Source: Variovorax atrisoli 110B (GTDB lineage Bacteria > Pseudomonadota > Gammaproteobacteria > Burkholderiales > Burkholderiaceae_C). From it: a stretch of DNA of 64,000 bases. Location: NCBI RefSeq assembly GCF_000382045.1, contig NZ_KB907459.1, positions 62,001 to 126,000 on the forward strand, given 5' to 3'. The notes beneath the pieces are model-generated. The model was given only the letters and a program-made list of their open reading frames with translations. It made no database searches and was not told the DNA's origin. The position numbers were made by a program, and so were the translations under genes. Shown here piece by piece: positions 24,843 to 36,103 of this stretch (position 1 is its first letter; every line of letters starts with the position of its first letter).

Positions 24843-26102
24843 TCAATCCCAGGAGAGCGCGCCACCCGACTGGTATTCGATCACGCGGGTTTCGAAGAAA
24901 TTGCGCTCTTTCTTCAGGTCAATCATTTCGCTCATCCACGGGAACGGATTTTCCTCGTTCGGGAAGAGCGTTTCGAGGCCGATCTGCTGCGCGCGCCGAT
25001 TGGCGATGTAGCGCAGGTAGCCCTTGAACATGGAGGCGTTCATGCCGAGCACGCCACGAGGCATGGTGTCTTCGGCGTATCTGTATTCGAGCTCGACGGC
25101 ACGCAGGAACAGCGCCTTGATCTCCGCCTTGAATTCCGCCGTCCAGAGGCCGGGGTTCTCGAGCTTGAGCTGGTTGATCAGGTCGATGCCGAAATTGCAG
25201 TGCATCGACTCGTCGCGCAGGATGTACTGGTACTGCTCGGCAGCGCCGGTCATCTTGTTCTGGCGACCCAGCGCGAGGATCTGCGTGAAGCCGACGTAGA
25301 AGAAGAGGCCTTCCATCAGGCAGGCGAACACGATGAGCGACTTGAGCAGCTTCTGGTCGGCCTCGGGCGTGCCGGTGTGGAAGTTGGGGTCGCTGATGGC
25401 GTCGATGAACGGGATCAGGAACTGGTCCTTCTCGCGGATCGACGGCACTTCGTTGTAGGCGTTGAAGATCTCGCTCTCGTCCAGGCCGAGCGATTCGACG
25501 ATGTACTGGTACGCGTGCGTGTGGATCGCTTCCTCGAAGGCCTGGCGCAGCAGGAACTGGCGGCATTCGGGCGCCGTGATGTGGCGGTAGGTGCCCAGCA
25601 CGATGTTGTTGGCGGCCAGCGAGTCGGCGGTCACGAAGAAGCCGAGGTTGCGCTTGACGATGCGGCGCTCGTCTTCGCTCAGGCCGTTCGGGTCTTTCCA
25701 CAGCGCGATGTCGCGCGTCATGTTCACTTCCTGCGGCATCCAGTGGTTGGCGCAGGTGGCGAGGTACTTTTCCCACGCCCACTTGTACTTGAACGGCACC
25801 AGCTGGTTGACGTCGGTCTGGCCGTTGATGATGCGCTTGTCGGACGCCTTGACGCGCTGCGTGGATTGGGCGGCAACTGCGGGCGCTGCTGCTGCAGAAG
25901 CGGTGGTGGCAACCGGGCGCACCTGCGCGCCGTCATCGAGCGTGCTGAAGGTGCGCAGGGCGGGTTGCGCGATGGAAGACGAAGCCGGAGCGTCCACCGA
26001 ACGGCCTGCGGGAGATCCGCCGGTCGATGCGTTGTGATGCTGCAAACCTTGTTGCATATCCTTTGGTAAGGAGGGCTTGACTTCTTCGTCCCAGGTCAAC
26101 AT
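24843..26102 (-). CDS. nrdB: Class Ia ribonucleotide reductase, beta subunit
   Basis: 419 residues from the ATG at 26102 (MLTWDEEV); the frame open to 26114 begins with TTG and is not needed. The diiron ligand regions are visible in [37 protein letters not shown] and DESMHCNFG. NrdB houses the tyrosyl radical for NrdA. An Ala-rich, probably disordered segment at about residues 35-80 precedes the catalytic body. It is transcribed after nrdA across a structured 191-bp spacer. Confidence 0.96.
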   Translation of the reverse strand: MLTWDEEVKPSLPKDMQQGLQHHNASTGGSPAGRSVDAPASSSIAQPALRTFSTLDDGAQVRPVATTASAAAAPAVAAQSTQRVKASDKRIINGQTDVNQLVPFKYKWAWEKYLATCANHWMPQEVNMTRDIALWKDPNGLSEDERRIVKRNLGFFVTADSLAANNIVLGTYRHITAPECRQFLLRQAFEEAIHTHAYQYIVESLGLDESEIFNAYNEVPSIREKDQFLIPFIDAISDPNFHTGTPEADQKLLKSLIVFACLMEGLFFYVGFTQILALGRQNKMTGAAEQYQYILRDESMHCNFGIDLINQLKLENPGLWTAEFKAEIKALFLRAVELEYRYAEDTMPRGVLGMNASMFKGYLRYIANRRAQQIGLETLFPNEENPFPWMSEMIDLKKERNFFETRVIEYQSGGALSWD

Positions 26103-26134
26103 AGAAAAATCCAATGCTCAAATTATCGGAGCAA

Positions 26135-26258
26135 CGATGTGAGTTGCAAAGTGCTCGTTCACATCGCACGCCATTTATGTGGTTGTTATGTTGCTCGCAT
26201 GCATCGCGCGATGTCAGTCAATGCCTTCATTGAATGAACGTCGCGCGATCTTGCATGC
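26135..26258. repeat. Paired inverted repeats in the nrdA-nrdB spacer
   Basis: First dyad: CGATGTGA (26135-26142) and TCACATCG (26159-26166). Second, nested dyad around 26225: TCAATG/CATTGA (26218-26223, 26228-26233), TCGCGCGA (26204-26211 and 26241-26248) and GCATGC (26197-26202 and 26253-26258). No T-tract is present. The transcript between nrdA and nrdB would be strongly folded. Confidence 0.6.
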
Positions 26259-26293
26259 GCCTCACTGACTTGTCGTCGCGAGCATCGACGTGC

Positions 26294-29209
26294 TTATTGG
26301 CACGCTTCGCAGGTCGGATCGTCCACGCCGCAGAACGCGATGTCGGTGGCGGGAATCGCGCTCATCTGCGCCTTTGCGGCTGCTGCAGCGGCTTCGAGCG
26401 CGCTCATGCCGGAAGACGATTCGTTGCCCGACGACACGGCGTTGAGACGGCCCGACTGCACCGTCGACTTCTCGGCGTGCGTCGCGCTCTGCGTGCGCAG
26501 GTAGTAGGTCGTCTTCAGGCCGCGCAGCCATGCGAGCTTGTAGGTGTCGTCGAGCTTCTTGCCCGATGCGCCGGCCATGTAGATGTTCAGCGACTGCGCC
26601 TGGTCGATCCACTTCTGGCGGCGCGCGGCGGCTTCCACCAGCCACGTGGTCTCGATCTCGAACGCGGTGGCGTAGAGCGCCTTCACGTCCTGCGGCACGC
26701 GGTCGATGGGGCGCAGCGAGCCGTCGAAGTGCTTCAGGTCCATGACCATGACGTCGTCCCACAGGCCCAGGCGCTTGAGGTCGCGAACCAGGTAGTGGTT
26801 GATAACGGTGAACTCGCCCGACAGGTTCGACTTGACCGAGAGGTTGCCGAAGCAGGGCTCGATCGAGGCGTCCACGCCGATGATGTTCGAGATGGTCGCG
26901 GTCGGGGCGATGGCCACGCAGTTCGAGTTGCGCATGCCGTCGGCCTTGATCTTCGAGCGCAGCGCGTCCCAGTCGAGGGTGGCCGAGCGGTCGACCTCGA
27001 CATAGCCGCCGCGTGCCTTCTCGAGCAGGTCCAGCGAGTCGATCGGCAGGATGCCCTTGTCCCACAGCGAGCCCTTGTAGCTCGAGTACTTGCCGCGCTC
27101 CTTGGCGAGCTCGGTCGAGGCCCAGTAGGCGTGGTAGCAGATGGCTTCCATCGACTCGTCGGCGAACTGCACGGCTTCCTGCGAGGCGTAGGGAATGCGC
27201 AGTTCGTACAGCGCGTCCTGGAAGCCCATCAGGCCCAGGCCGACCGGACGGTGGCGCAGGTTCGAGTCGCGCGCCTTCTTCACGGCGTAGTAGTTGATGT
27301 CGATCACGTTGTCGAGCATGCGCATCGCGGTCGACACGGTCTTCTTCAGCTTCTCCTGGTCGACCTTGCCGTCCTTCAGGTGCTGCAGCAGGTTCACGGA
27401 ACCCAGGTTGCACACGGCGGTTTCGGTGTCGCTGGTGTTCAGCGTGATCTCGGTGCACAGGTTCGACGAGTGAACCACGCCGGCGTGCTGCTGCGGCGAA
27501 CGCACGTTGCAGGCGTCCTTGAACGTGATCCAGGGGTGGCCGGTCTCGAACAGCATCGTGAGCATCTTGCGCCACAGGTCGGTCGCCTGGACGGTGCGGC
27601 TCGGCTTGATCTCGCCGCGGGCGGCCTTCTCTTCGTAGGCGACGTAGGCCTTCTCGAAGTCGGCGCCGAACAGGTCGTGCAGGTCGGGCACGTTGGAGGG
27701 CGAGAACAGCGTCCAGGTGCCCTTTTCCATCACGCGGCGCATGAACAGGTCGGGGATCCAGTTGGCCGTGTTCATGTCGTGCGTGCGGCGGCGGTCGTCG
27801 CCGGTGTTCTTGCGCAGTTCCAGGAACTCCTCGATGTCGAGGTGCCAGGTTTCGAGGTACGTGCAGACGGCGCCCTTGCGCTTGCCGCCCTGGTTCACGG
27901 CCACGGCCGTGTCGTTCACCACCTTCAGGAAGGGCACCACGCCCTGCGATTCGCCGTTCGTGCCCTTGATGTGGCTGCCGAGCGCGCGCACGCGGGTCCA
28001 GTCGTTGCCCAGGCCGCCGGCGAACTTCGACAGCAGCGCGTTCTCCTTGATCGACTCGTAGATGCCGTCCAGGTCATCGGGCACGGTGGTCAGGTAGCAG
28101 CTCGACAGCTGCGAGCGCAGCGTGCCGGCGTTGAACAGGGTGGGCGTGCTCGACATGAAGTCGAACGACGACAGCACCTCGTAGAACTCGATGGCGCGCG
28201 CTTCGCGGTCGATCTCATTGAGCGACAGGCCCATGGCCACGCGCATGAAGAAAGCCTGCGGCAGCTCGATGCGGGTCTTGCGCACGTGCAGGAAGTAGCG
28301 GTCGTACAGGGTCTGCAGGCCGAGGTAGTCGAACTGGTTGTCGCGCTCGGGCTTCAGGGCCGCGCCCAGGCGGGGCAGGTCGTACTGCAGCAGCTTCTCG
28401 TCGAGCAGGTCGTTGTCCACGCCCTTCTTGATGAACTGCGGGAAGTAGTCGGCGTAGGCGGTTGCGCGTTCGGCGGGCAGCACTTCGCGGCCGATGATCT
28501 CCTTGAAGATCGTGTGCAGCAGCAGGCGCGCGGTGGCGAAGGTGTAGTCAGGGTCCTTCTCGATCAGCGTGCGGGCCGCCAGGATCGATGCCTTGTAGAC
28601 CTCGTCGAGCGGCACGCCGTCGTACAGGTTGCGCATCGTCTCGGCGACGATCGGCGCGGCGGTGATGCTCTCGCCCAGGCCTTCGCAGGCCGATTCGATC
28701 AGGCTCTTGAGCTCGTTCACGTCGAGCGCGACCAGCTCGCCCTTGTCCAGCACGTGCAGCGCGGGCGTGGCCGGCGCGGTCTGCTCGCCCTGCTTGGAGC
28801 GTTCCTGCGTGCGGCGCTCGCGATACAGCACGTAGGCGCGGGCGATCTCATGGTGGCCGCCGCGCATCAGGCCGAGCTCGACCTGGTCCTGCACGTCCTC
28901 GATGTGGAAGGTGCCGCCGCCCGGACGCGAACGCACCAGCGCGCGGATCACGCCCTGCGTGAGCGTGTCGACCGTCTCGCGCACGCTGGCCGAAGCCGCG
29001 CCCTGCGTGCCGTGAACGGCCAGGAAGGCCTTCATCATCGCGATGGCGATCTTGTTCGGCTCGAAGGGCACCACCGCGCCGTTGCGGCGGATGATCTGGT
29101 AGTGGGCCAGGTTCTGGCTGGTGGGGGAGCCGGCAGTGTCTCGCTGCGGCTGCGACGGCGTGGAGGGGATTGCACGCGGGGTCGATTGGGGATTCAGGGC
29201 TGTTTGCAT
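26294..29209 (-). CDS. nrdA: Class Ia ribonucleotide reductase, alpha subunit
   Basis: 971 residues from the ATG at 29209, which has GAGAGGAAG before it. An N-terminal ATP-cone (YQIIRRNGAVVPFEPNKIAIAMMKA) precedes the catalytic barrel with FNAGTLRSQLSSCYL, NLCTEI, GLMGFQDALY and AIAPTATISNIIG. The C-terminus ends in a Cys-containing tail (DDPTCEACQ) that passes electrons to the active site. It reduces ribonucleoside diphosphates. The ATP-cone implies dATP feedback. Two NrdR boxes overlap its promoter. Confidence 0.97.
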   Translation of the reverse strand: MQTALNPQSTPRAIPSTPSQPQRDTAGSPTSQNLAHYQIIRRNGAVVPFEPNKIAIAMMKAFLAVHGTQGAASASVRETVDTLTQGVIRALVRSRPGGGTFHIEDVQDQVELGLMRGGHHEIARAYVLYRERRTQERSKQGEQTAPATPALHVLDKGELVALDVNELKSLIESACEGLGESITAAPIVAETMRNLYDGVPLDEVYKASILAARTLIEKDPDYTFATARLLLHTIFKEIIGREVLPAERATAYADYFPQFIKKGVDNDLLDEKLLQYDLPRLGAALKPERDNQFDYLGLQTLYDRYFLHVRKTRIELPQAFFMRVAMGLSLNEIDREARAIEFYEVLSSFDFMSSTPTLFNAGTLRSQLSSCYLTTVPDDLDGIYESIKENALLSKFAGGLGNDWTRVRALGSHIKGTNGESQGVVPFLKVVNDTAVAVNQGGKRKGAVCTYLETWHLDIEEFLELRKNTGDDRRRTHDMNTANWIPDLFMRRVMEKGTWTLFSPSNVPDLHDLFGADFEKAYVAYEEKAARGEIKPSRTVQATDLWRKMLTMLFETGHPWITFKDACNVRSPQQHAGVVHSSNLCTEITLNTSDTETAVCNLGSVNLLQHLKDGKVDQEKLKKTVSTAMRMLDNVIDINYYAVKKARDSNLRHRPVGLGLMGFQDALYELRIPYASQEAVQFADESMEAICYHAYWASTELAKERGKYSSYKGSLWDKGILPIDSLDLLEKARGGYVEVDRSATLDWDALRSKIKADGMRNSNCVAIAPTATISNIIGVDASIEPCFGNLSVKSNLSGEFTVINHYLVRDLKRLGLWDDVMVMDLKHFDGSLRPIDRVPQDVKALYATAFEIETTWLVEAAARRQKWIDQAQSLNIYMAGASGKKLDDTYKLAWLRGLKTTYYLRTQSATHAEKSTVQSGRLNAVSSGNESSSGMSALEAAAAAAKAQMSAIPATDIAFCGVDDPTCEACQ

Positions 29210-29559
29210 TCGCTTCCTCTCGGTTGGCAATTCTTGTTGGATGGCGACGCCTGGCCCGGCGCCGCACCGGTGTACGGGACCGGACGGAAGACACTATATC
29301 TAGGGTGCAGGGGGCATACAACCCACTAGATGTAGCGTTTTCGAAAGGATACAAGGATTTCCGGTACTACTTCCGACATAGGACACCTGCGAAGATGCCC
29401 CATGAATACTGGCCTATGGTCCCGCAACCCGCATGCGCTGTGGCTTGCAGGCCGATTTGGGCTTGCAGGGCGCATGGTTGCTGCATTGCGCCCTTCGGAT
29501 TTTCTCTTCGCTGCAGCGCGGTGGCGGTGCATCGCGAGGCGCCGCGCGATTGAAAAAAA
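29210..29559. other. Non-coding interval holding the nrdA promoter
   Basis: About 350 bp between the ampD 3' end and nrdA, both leftward. The nrdA-proximal part holds the promoter and NrdR boxes listed separately. I see no gene or terminator hairpin of note in 29345-29559. Confidence 0.55.
29291..29338 (-). promoter_or_regulatory. nrdA promoter with two NrdR boxes
   Basis: On the minus strand, TTGTAT (29316-29321) and TATAGT (29293-29298) are 17 bp apart. ACACTATATCTAGGGT (29291-29306) matches the NrdR consensus ACACTATATATAGTGT at 13 of 16 positions and covers the -10. A second box (29323-29338) matches at 12 of 16 and lies just upstream of the -35. The centres are 32 bp apart, three helical turns, the usual NrdR spacing. 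Confidence 0.8.
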
Positions 29560-30163
29560 TTAGCGCCCGACGACCTGCTCAGGAAACATCTGTGGCTTCC
29601 AGCCGAGTTGTTCGCGCAGAAGGCGCCAGTCGAAACCGGCGCCCGGGTCTTGCTTGCGGCCCGGCGCGATGTGCTCGTGGCCGGCGATGTACGCCACCGG
29701 AAAATGCTGCGCGATGGCGGCGCACAGGCTCGCGAGCGTCTCGTATTGCGGCTCCTCGAAATGCTGGCCTTCGAGGCCCTCGAGTTCGATGCCGATGGAG
29801 TCGTCATTGCAGTTGCCGCGGCCGCGCCACGTCGACACGCCCGCATGCCAGGCGCGGTCGTCGCAGCTCACGAACTGCCAGAGCTCGCCGTTGCGCCGCA
29901 CGTAGAAGTGCGAGGAGACCTCCAGCCCGCGGATCGACTGGAAGTAGGGGTGTGCGTCCCAGTCGAGCCGGTTGGTGAAGAGCCGCTGCACCGCGTCGCC
30001 GCCGTACTCGCCGGGCGGCAGGCTGATCGAGTGCAGCACGATGAGGTCGATCTGCGCGCCCTGCGGCCTGGGCCCGAAATTGGGCGAGGGCAGCGCCTTC
30101 GCGAAGCGGTACCAGCCGGCCTGCCAGAGTGCGTCGCCGGACTCGGCCGCGCGCGCTTCTTCT

Positions 30164-30177
<14 letters not shown>
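29560..30177 (-). CDS. ampD: 1,6-anhydro-N-acetylmuramyl-L-alanine amidase AmpD
   Basis: 205 residues without a signal peptide, as expected for cytosolic AmpD. The amidase_2 fold shows LIVLHSISLPPGEYGG, SSHFYVRRNGELWQFV, the DRAWHAGVSTWRGRGNCNDDSIGIELEG block typical of AmpD, and GHEHIAPGRKQDPG. It cleaves anhydro-muropeptides during murein recycling. Its start overlaps the end of pilR by a few bases. Confidence 0.96.
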
Positions 30178-31741
<1,564 letters not shown>

Positions 31742-31746
31742 GGGCG

Positions 31747-33444
31747 CTATTGTGTCAGCCGGTTTTCGCTGGGGGCAAAGCTGACGAAGAATTCGTTGCC
31801 CTCGGGCCCGCCCGGCACCAGCGCGCGGCGCTCGTAGCCGATGGTGGCGCCGTGCCGCCGGCACAGTTCGCGGCACAGGAAGAGACCCAGCCCGCTGGAG
31901 CGGCTTTCCGAAGAGAAGAAAGGCTCGAACAGGTGCCGCTGCACCGCGGGCTCGAGCGGCGCGCCGTCGCTCCATACCATCAGGCTCGGCCTGGCGACGC
32001 CGCCTCGCTGCATCGCGGTCAGCACCTGGATCGCGCCTTCACGCGTGCTGGCGTAGCGCGATGCGTTGTCCAGCAGGTTCACGATCAGGCGGCGCAGGTG
32101 CTCGGCGTCGAAGCGCACCTCGCTCGCGGGCGCATCGAGCGACACCAGCACGCCCTTGCGCTGCGTCTGGCGCACCCATTCCTCGGCCAGCACCTGCACG
32201 GCCGGGTCGAGCACCAGCTGCTCGCCCAGCGAGAGCACGCGCTGCTGGCGCGCGCGGGAGACGTCGAGCACGTCGTCCACGATGCGCGCGAGGCGCTGCG
32301 CGTTGTGCTGCACCATGCTCGTGAGCTTGCGGTGTGCGGGGTCGGTCAGGTCTTCGTTGAGCAGCGCGCTGGCCTGCGTGATGGCGGCCAGCGGATTGCG
32401 GATCTCGTGCGCCACGGCCGCCGACATGCGGCCCATCGCCGCCAGCTTCTCGGTACGGATGCGGGCCTCGAGTTCGCGCAGGTCCTGCAGGAACATCACG
32501 CACAGGCTGTCGGCGCGCTTCTCGCTGGCGGGCGTGAGCCGCGTGCGCACGCGCACCTCGCGCGCTGCGCCTCGCGCCTGCGCCACCGGAATCTCCTCGG
32601 CCTGCGGCGCCCGCCGCGCGAAGGTCTGGCGCGCCAGCGCGGCCAGCGCGTGCCAGGCGGGCTGGGCATGCAGCGGGAAGGGCAGCGTCAGCTTGGCCAG
32701 GCCCTGGCCAAGGATCGCGTCGGCCGCGGGATTCGCCGCGTGCACCAGGCCCTCGGCGTCGATCACCAGCACGCCTTCGCTCAGCGTCTCGATCACGAGG
32801 TCGTTGACCTGCGCCTGCATCCGCGCGCTGCTGCGATTGCGCTGCGCCACCGCTTCCTCGCGCGCCAGCCGGCGGGCCATCTCGTGGGCAAGCAGCGCCA
32901 CCACGAAGAAGCCCGTGCCGGTGAGCGCCGCCTGCACGAATCGCGACGACGAATCGCCCGGCTGCTGCAGCCAGTGCCAGCCCGCGTCGCCCAGCAGAAG
33001 CAGCGTGACGGAGGCGGTGGTTCCGAGGCTCACGATCATGGTGCCCAGCACCGCGCTCATCAGCACCGGCAGCGCGAACAGCGGCGTGTAGTTGACGTTG
33101 CCGCCCTGCAGCACCTGCAAGGCGGTGAAGGCCGCCAGGTCGATGCCGATGGTCAGCAGCCACAGTGGCGTGAAGCCGCGGATCGGCGGCTGGAAGGCGG
33201 TGTAGCGCATGCCCAGCCAGGCCGCGACGAGGTAGATCGCCGAGATCGCGATGGCCGCTGCCTGCATGTTCTGCCCGATCGCGAAGGACACGGCCTGCAG
33301 CAGCACCAGCACCAGGGCGACGAAGCAGCGCGCTCCCATGAAGCCGCGCCAGAGGCGGCCCAGTGCCGAACTCTCGGCCGGGCCCTGGTCGAGCACGTCC
33401 CAGTCGGTGACCGGCTCGCCGCGCGACCAGAGGGGCGTGCTCAT
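31747..33444 (-). CDS. pilS: PilS-type sensor histidine kinase
   Basis: 565 residues from the ATG at 33444. About six membrane helices (residues 35-200) precede a PAS-like segment (LSEGVLVIDAEGLVHAANPAA), the phospho-acceptor VAHEIRNPLAAI and an ATPase domain with NLLDNASRYA and SSGLGLFLCREL. PilS senses pilin in the membrane and controls PilR. The upstream PP0621-like gene overlaps it as ATGA. Confidence 0.9.
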   Translation of the reverse strand: MSTPLWSRGEPVTDWDVLDQGPAESSALGRLWRGFMGARCFVALVLVLLQAVSFAIGQNMQAAAIAISAIYLVAAWLGMRYTAFQPPIRGFTPLWLLTIGIDLAAFTALQVLQGGNVNYTPLFALPVLMSAVLGTMIVSLGTTASVTLLLLGDAGWHWLQQPGDSSSRFVQAALTGTGFFVVALLAHEMARRLAREEAVAQRNRSSARMQAQVNDLVIETLSEGVLVIDAEGLVHAANPAADAILGQGLAKLTLPFPLHAQPAWHALAALARQTFARRAPQAEEIPVAQARGAAREVRVRTRLTPASEKRADSLCVMFLQDLRELEARIRTEKLAAMGRMSAAVAHEIRNPLAAITQASALLNEDLTDPAHRKLTSMVQHNAQRLARIVDDVLDVSRARQQRVLSLGEQLVLDPAVQVLAEEWVRQTQRKGVLVSLDAPASEVRFDAEHLRRLIVNLLDNASRYASTREGAIQVLTAMQRGGVARPSLMVWSDGAPLEPAVQRHLFEPFFSSESRSSGLGLFLCRELCRRHGATIGYERRALVPGGPEGNEFFVSFAPSENRLTQ

Positions 33445-33698
33445 TGCCGGGTGGCGGCCTCGCGGTGCGCGGTGCTGCAGTAGACCGCGCCGCCGGGACC
33501 GGCGATGGCTTCGGTGGCCGGCAGGTGCAGGCCGCAATGGGCGCAGCGCACCATCGCCTGCGGCGGTCCGGACGGCGCGGGCGTGCGTTGCGCCTTGGCT
33601 GCGCGCTCGCGCATGGCGTCCTGCATTTCTTCGCGCCGGTTCTTGCGCCAGAGCCAGATCGCGACCCAGAGCACCGCGAGGACGAGGAGGTATTTCAT
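33441..33698 (-). CDS. PP0621-family small membrane protein
   Basis: 85 residues. One N-terminal helix (KYLLVLAVLWVAIWLW) is followed by a basic stretch and a Cys-containing C-terminus, VRCAHCGLHLPATEA then AVYCSTAHRE, which looks like a small treble-clef metal site. Family function is unknown. It lies between the CcsA-like gene (1 bp gap) and pilS (ATGA overlap). Confidence 0.78.
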   Translation of the reverse strand: MKYLLVLAVLWVAIWLWRKNRREEMQDAMRERAAKAQRTPAPSGPPQAMVRCAHCGLHLPATEAIAGPGGAVYCSTAHREAATRQ

Positions 33699-33699
33699 T

Positions 33700-34515
33700 T
33701 CAGACGGGAGGGCGCGCGAGAACCACTTCGAGCACGAAGCGCGAACCGACGTAGGCGAGCAGCAGCAGCGCCGAGCCGGCATACAGCACGCGCCGCGCGG
33801 TGCGCCCGCGCCAGCCGAAGCGGGCCCGGCCGATCAGCAGGATCGCGAAACTGATCCAGGCGAGCACCGAGAAGATGGTCTTGTGGTCCCACTTCCAGGC
33901 GCGGCCGGCCAGCCCGTACAGCTGCTCGCTGAAGAGCAGGCCGGCCAGCAGCGTGGCCGAGAGCAGCACGAAGCCGGCGGTGACGAAGCGGAAGGTGAGC
34001 CGCTCAAGCGTGAGCAGCGGCACGCCGCCCTGCGGCTCCACGGCCGCGGCCAGGCGGATCTGCTTTTCGGCGCGGGTGATCAGCCAGGCATGTACCACGG
34101 CGGCGCCGAACAGGCCGTAGGAGGCGATGCCCAGCGCCAGGTGCAGCGGCAGCCACGGCGATGCCGTGACGTGCAGCGGCGTGCCGGGAAACAGGATGGC
34201 CAGCAGCACGGCGGCCGCGCCCAGCCAGGCGAGTGCGCGCCGCACCTTCAGCTGGGGATACATGCGGCTTTCGACGGCGTAGACGGTCAGCACCAGCCAC
34301 GCCGTGACCGACAGCGCCGGCGCGAAACCGAAGCGCGGCTCGCTGCCGACGAGACCATGGGCGAGAGCGGCGGCATGCAGCAGCCATGCGATCCCGAGCG
34401 TCCATTGGGTCGACTGGCGGCTGAATCTGGCGCCGGCGGCGGCGACAAAACCGTAGGCAACCGCGGTGGCGATGCCCAGAGCCACGCCGAGCGGGGAGGG
34501 GATCGCTAAAATCAT
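33700..34515 (-). CDS. CcsA/YpjD-type inner-membrane protein
   Basis: 271 residues with about eight helices. The block WLPLHLALGIASYGLFG and the His-containing WKWDHKTIFSVLAWISFAILL are the cytochrome c assembly (CcsA/CcmC superfamily) signature, here in the short YpjD/CorE variant. True haem export is not established for this variant. It is divergent from ffh, the arrangement seen in many proteobacteria. Confidence 0.87.
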   Translation of the reverse strand: MILAIPSPLGVALGIATAVAYGFVAAAGARFSRQSTQWTLGIAWLLHAAALAHGLVGSEPRFGFAPALSVTAWLVLTVYAVESRMYPQLKVRRALAWLGAAAVLLAILFPGTPLHVTASPWLPLHLALGIASYGLFGAAVVHAWLITRAEKQIRLAAAVEPQGGVPLLTLERLTFRFVTAGFVLLSATLLAGLLFSEQLYGLAGRAWKWDHKTIFSVLAWISFAILLIGRARFGWRGRTARRVLYAGSALLLLAYVGSRFVLEVVLARPPV

Positions 34516-34630
34516 CGGCCGGAGTTTAGCGTCTCGCTATTGCGTTCCCGGCGCCCGGCTTCAAGTTCTTTCCCGTCTCCCAGGCTTCTCACCCGGCCCG
34601 CGCCATAGCGGGCAGCAAGGCATCCCCCTC

Positions 34631-36019
34631 ATGGCCACCGCCCTCACAGAAAAGTTCTCCCGCCTCGTCAAGACGATGAGCGGCCAGGCCCGCATCACCG
34701 AAAGCAACGTGCAGGACATGCTGCGCGAGGTGCGCATGGCGCTGCTGGAAGCCGACGTGGCCCTGCCCGTGGTGCGCGATTTCGTCGCCCGCGTGAAGGA
34801 AAAGGCCCTTGGCCAGGAAGTGCTGGGCTCGCTCAAGCCGGGTCAGGCGCTGGTGGGCATCGTCAACCGCGAACTCGCCGCCACCATGGGCGAGGGCGTG
34901 TCCGACATCAACCTCGCGGCCCAGCCGCCGGCCGTGATCCTCATGGCCGGCCTGCAGGGCGCCGGCAAGACCACCACCACCGCCAAGCTCGCCAAGCACC
35001 TGATCGAGAAGCGCAAGAAGAAGGTGCTCACCGTGTCGGGCGACGTCTACCGTCCCGCCGCCATCGAGCAGCTCAAGACCGTCACCAGGCAGGCGGGCGC
35101 CGAATGGTTCCCCAGCACGCCCGACCAGAAGCCGCTGGACATCGCGCGCGCCGCGCTCGACCACGCCCGACGCCACTATTTCGACGTGCTGCTGGTCGAC
35201 ACGGCCGGCCGCCTCGCCATCGACGAAGTTCTGATGGCCGAGATCAAGCAGCTGCATGCTGCGCTCGACCCGGTCGAAACGCTCTTCGTGGTCGATGCCA
35301 TGCAGGGCCAGGACGCGATCAACACCGCCAAGGCCTTCAAGGAAGCGCTGCCGCTCACCGGCATCATCCTGACCAAGACCGACGGCGATTCGCGCGGCGG
35401 CGCTGCGCTGTCGGTGCGCCAGGTGACGGGTGTGCCGATCAAGTTCGCTGGCGTGAGCGAGAAGATCGACGGCCTCGAAGTGTTCGACGCCGAGCGCCAT
35501 GCAGGCCGCATCCTGGGCATGGGCGACATCGTCGCGCTGGTCGAGCAGGTCACGGCCGGCGTCGACGTGGCGGCGGCGCAGAAGCTCGCGGCCAAGGTCA
35601 AGAGCGGCGCGGGCTTCGACCTCAACGACTTCCTCGGCCAGCTGCAGCAGATGAAGCAGATGGGCGGCCTATCCAGCCTGATGGACAAGCTGCCCACGCA
35701 GATGGCCGCCAAGGCCAGCGAGGCCGACCTGAGCCGCGCCGAGCGCGACATCCGCCGCAAGGAAGGCATCATCAACAGCATGACGCCGCTGGAGCGCCGC
35801 AAGCCCGAACTGCTGAAGGCCACGCGCAAACGCCGCATCGCCGCGGGCGCTGGCGTCCAGGTCCAGGAAGTGAACCGCCTGCTCAACGAGTTCGAGCAGA
35901 TGCAGGGCATGATGAAGAAGATGAAGGGCGGCGGCCTCATGAAGATGATGAAGCGCATGGGCGGCATGAAGGGCCTCGGCGGAATGGGCGGCCCCGGTGG
36001 GCCGAAGCTGCCGTTCTGA
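34631..36019 (+). CDS. ffh: Signal recognition particle GTPase
   Basis: 462 residues. The N domain leads to a G domain with GLQGAGKTTTTAKLA, DTAGRLAID, TKTDGDSRGGAAL and GVGEK-like GVSEKIDGLE. A methionine-rich M domain ends GMMKKMKGGGLMKMMKRMGG. It binds 4.5S RNA and signal sequences during co-translational targeting. I see no 4.5S RNA gene nearby. A strong terminator follows. Confidence 0.97.
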   Translation: MATALTEKFSRLVKTMSGQARITESNVQDMLREVRMALLEADVALPVVRDFVARVKEKALGQEVLGSLKPGQALVGIVNRELAATMGEGVSDINLAAQPPAVILMAGLQGAGKTTTTAKLAKHLIEKRKKKVLTVSGDVYRPAAIEQLKTVTRQAGAEWFPSTPDQKPLDIARAALDHARRHYFDVLLVDTAGRLAIDEVLMAEIKQLHAALDPVETLFVVDAMQGQDAINTAKAFKEALPLTGIILTKTDGDSRGGAALSVRQVTGVPIKFAGVSEKIDGLEVFDAERHAGRILGMGDIVALVEQVTAGVDVAAAQKLAAKVKSGAGFDLNDFLGQLQQMKQMGGLSSLMDKLPTQMAAKASEADLSRAERDIRRKEGIINSMTPLERRKPELLKATRKRRIAAGAGVQVQEVNRLLNEFEQMQGMMKKMKGGGLMKMMKRMGGMKGLGGMGGPGGPKLPF

Positions 36020-36048
36020 GCGCACGCCGCACGCGCACATATATATGA

Positions 36049-36087
36049 GAAGGCCCGCCGGGGTGAACCGGCGGGCCTTCTGCTTTT
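36049..36087 (+). terminator. Rho-independent terminator after ffh
   Basis: Stem GAAGGCCCGCCGG (36049-36061) and CCGGCGGGCCTTC (36068-36080), loop GGTGAA, then TGCTTTT. It lies between the convergent ffh and HD-Pnk genes and may also help end the leftward transcript. Confidence 0.9.
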
Positions 36088-36103
36088 CAGGTCCGCGCTT
36101 CCT

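Noticed and set aside
26234-29329. Very long rightward open frame opposite nrdA
   Set aside because: It is the antisense of nrdA in high-GC DNA; the protein is His/Arg/Gln-rich without any motif, while nrdA is certain.
34516-34630. 4.5S RNA gene upstream of ffh
   Set aside because: I looked for the conserved GGAA/GCAG-type hairpin and found none in this short gap.
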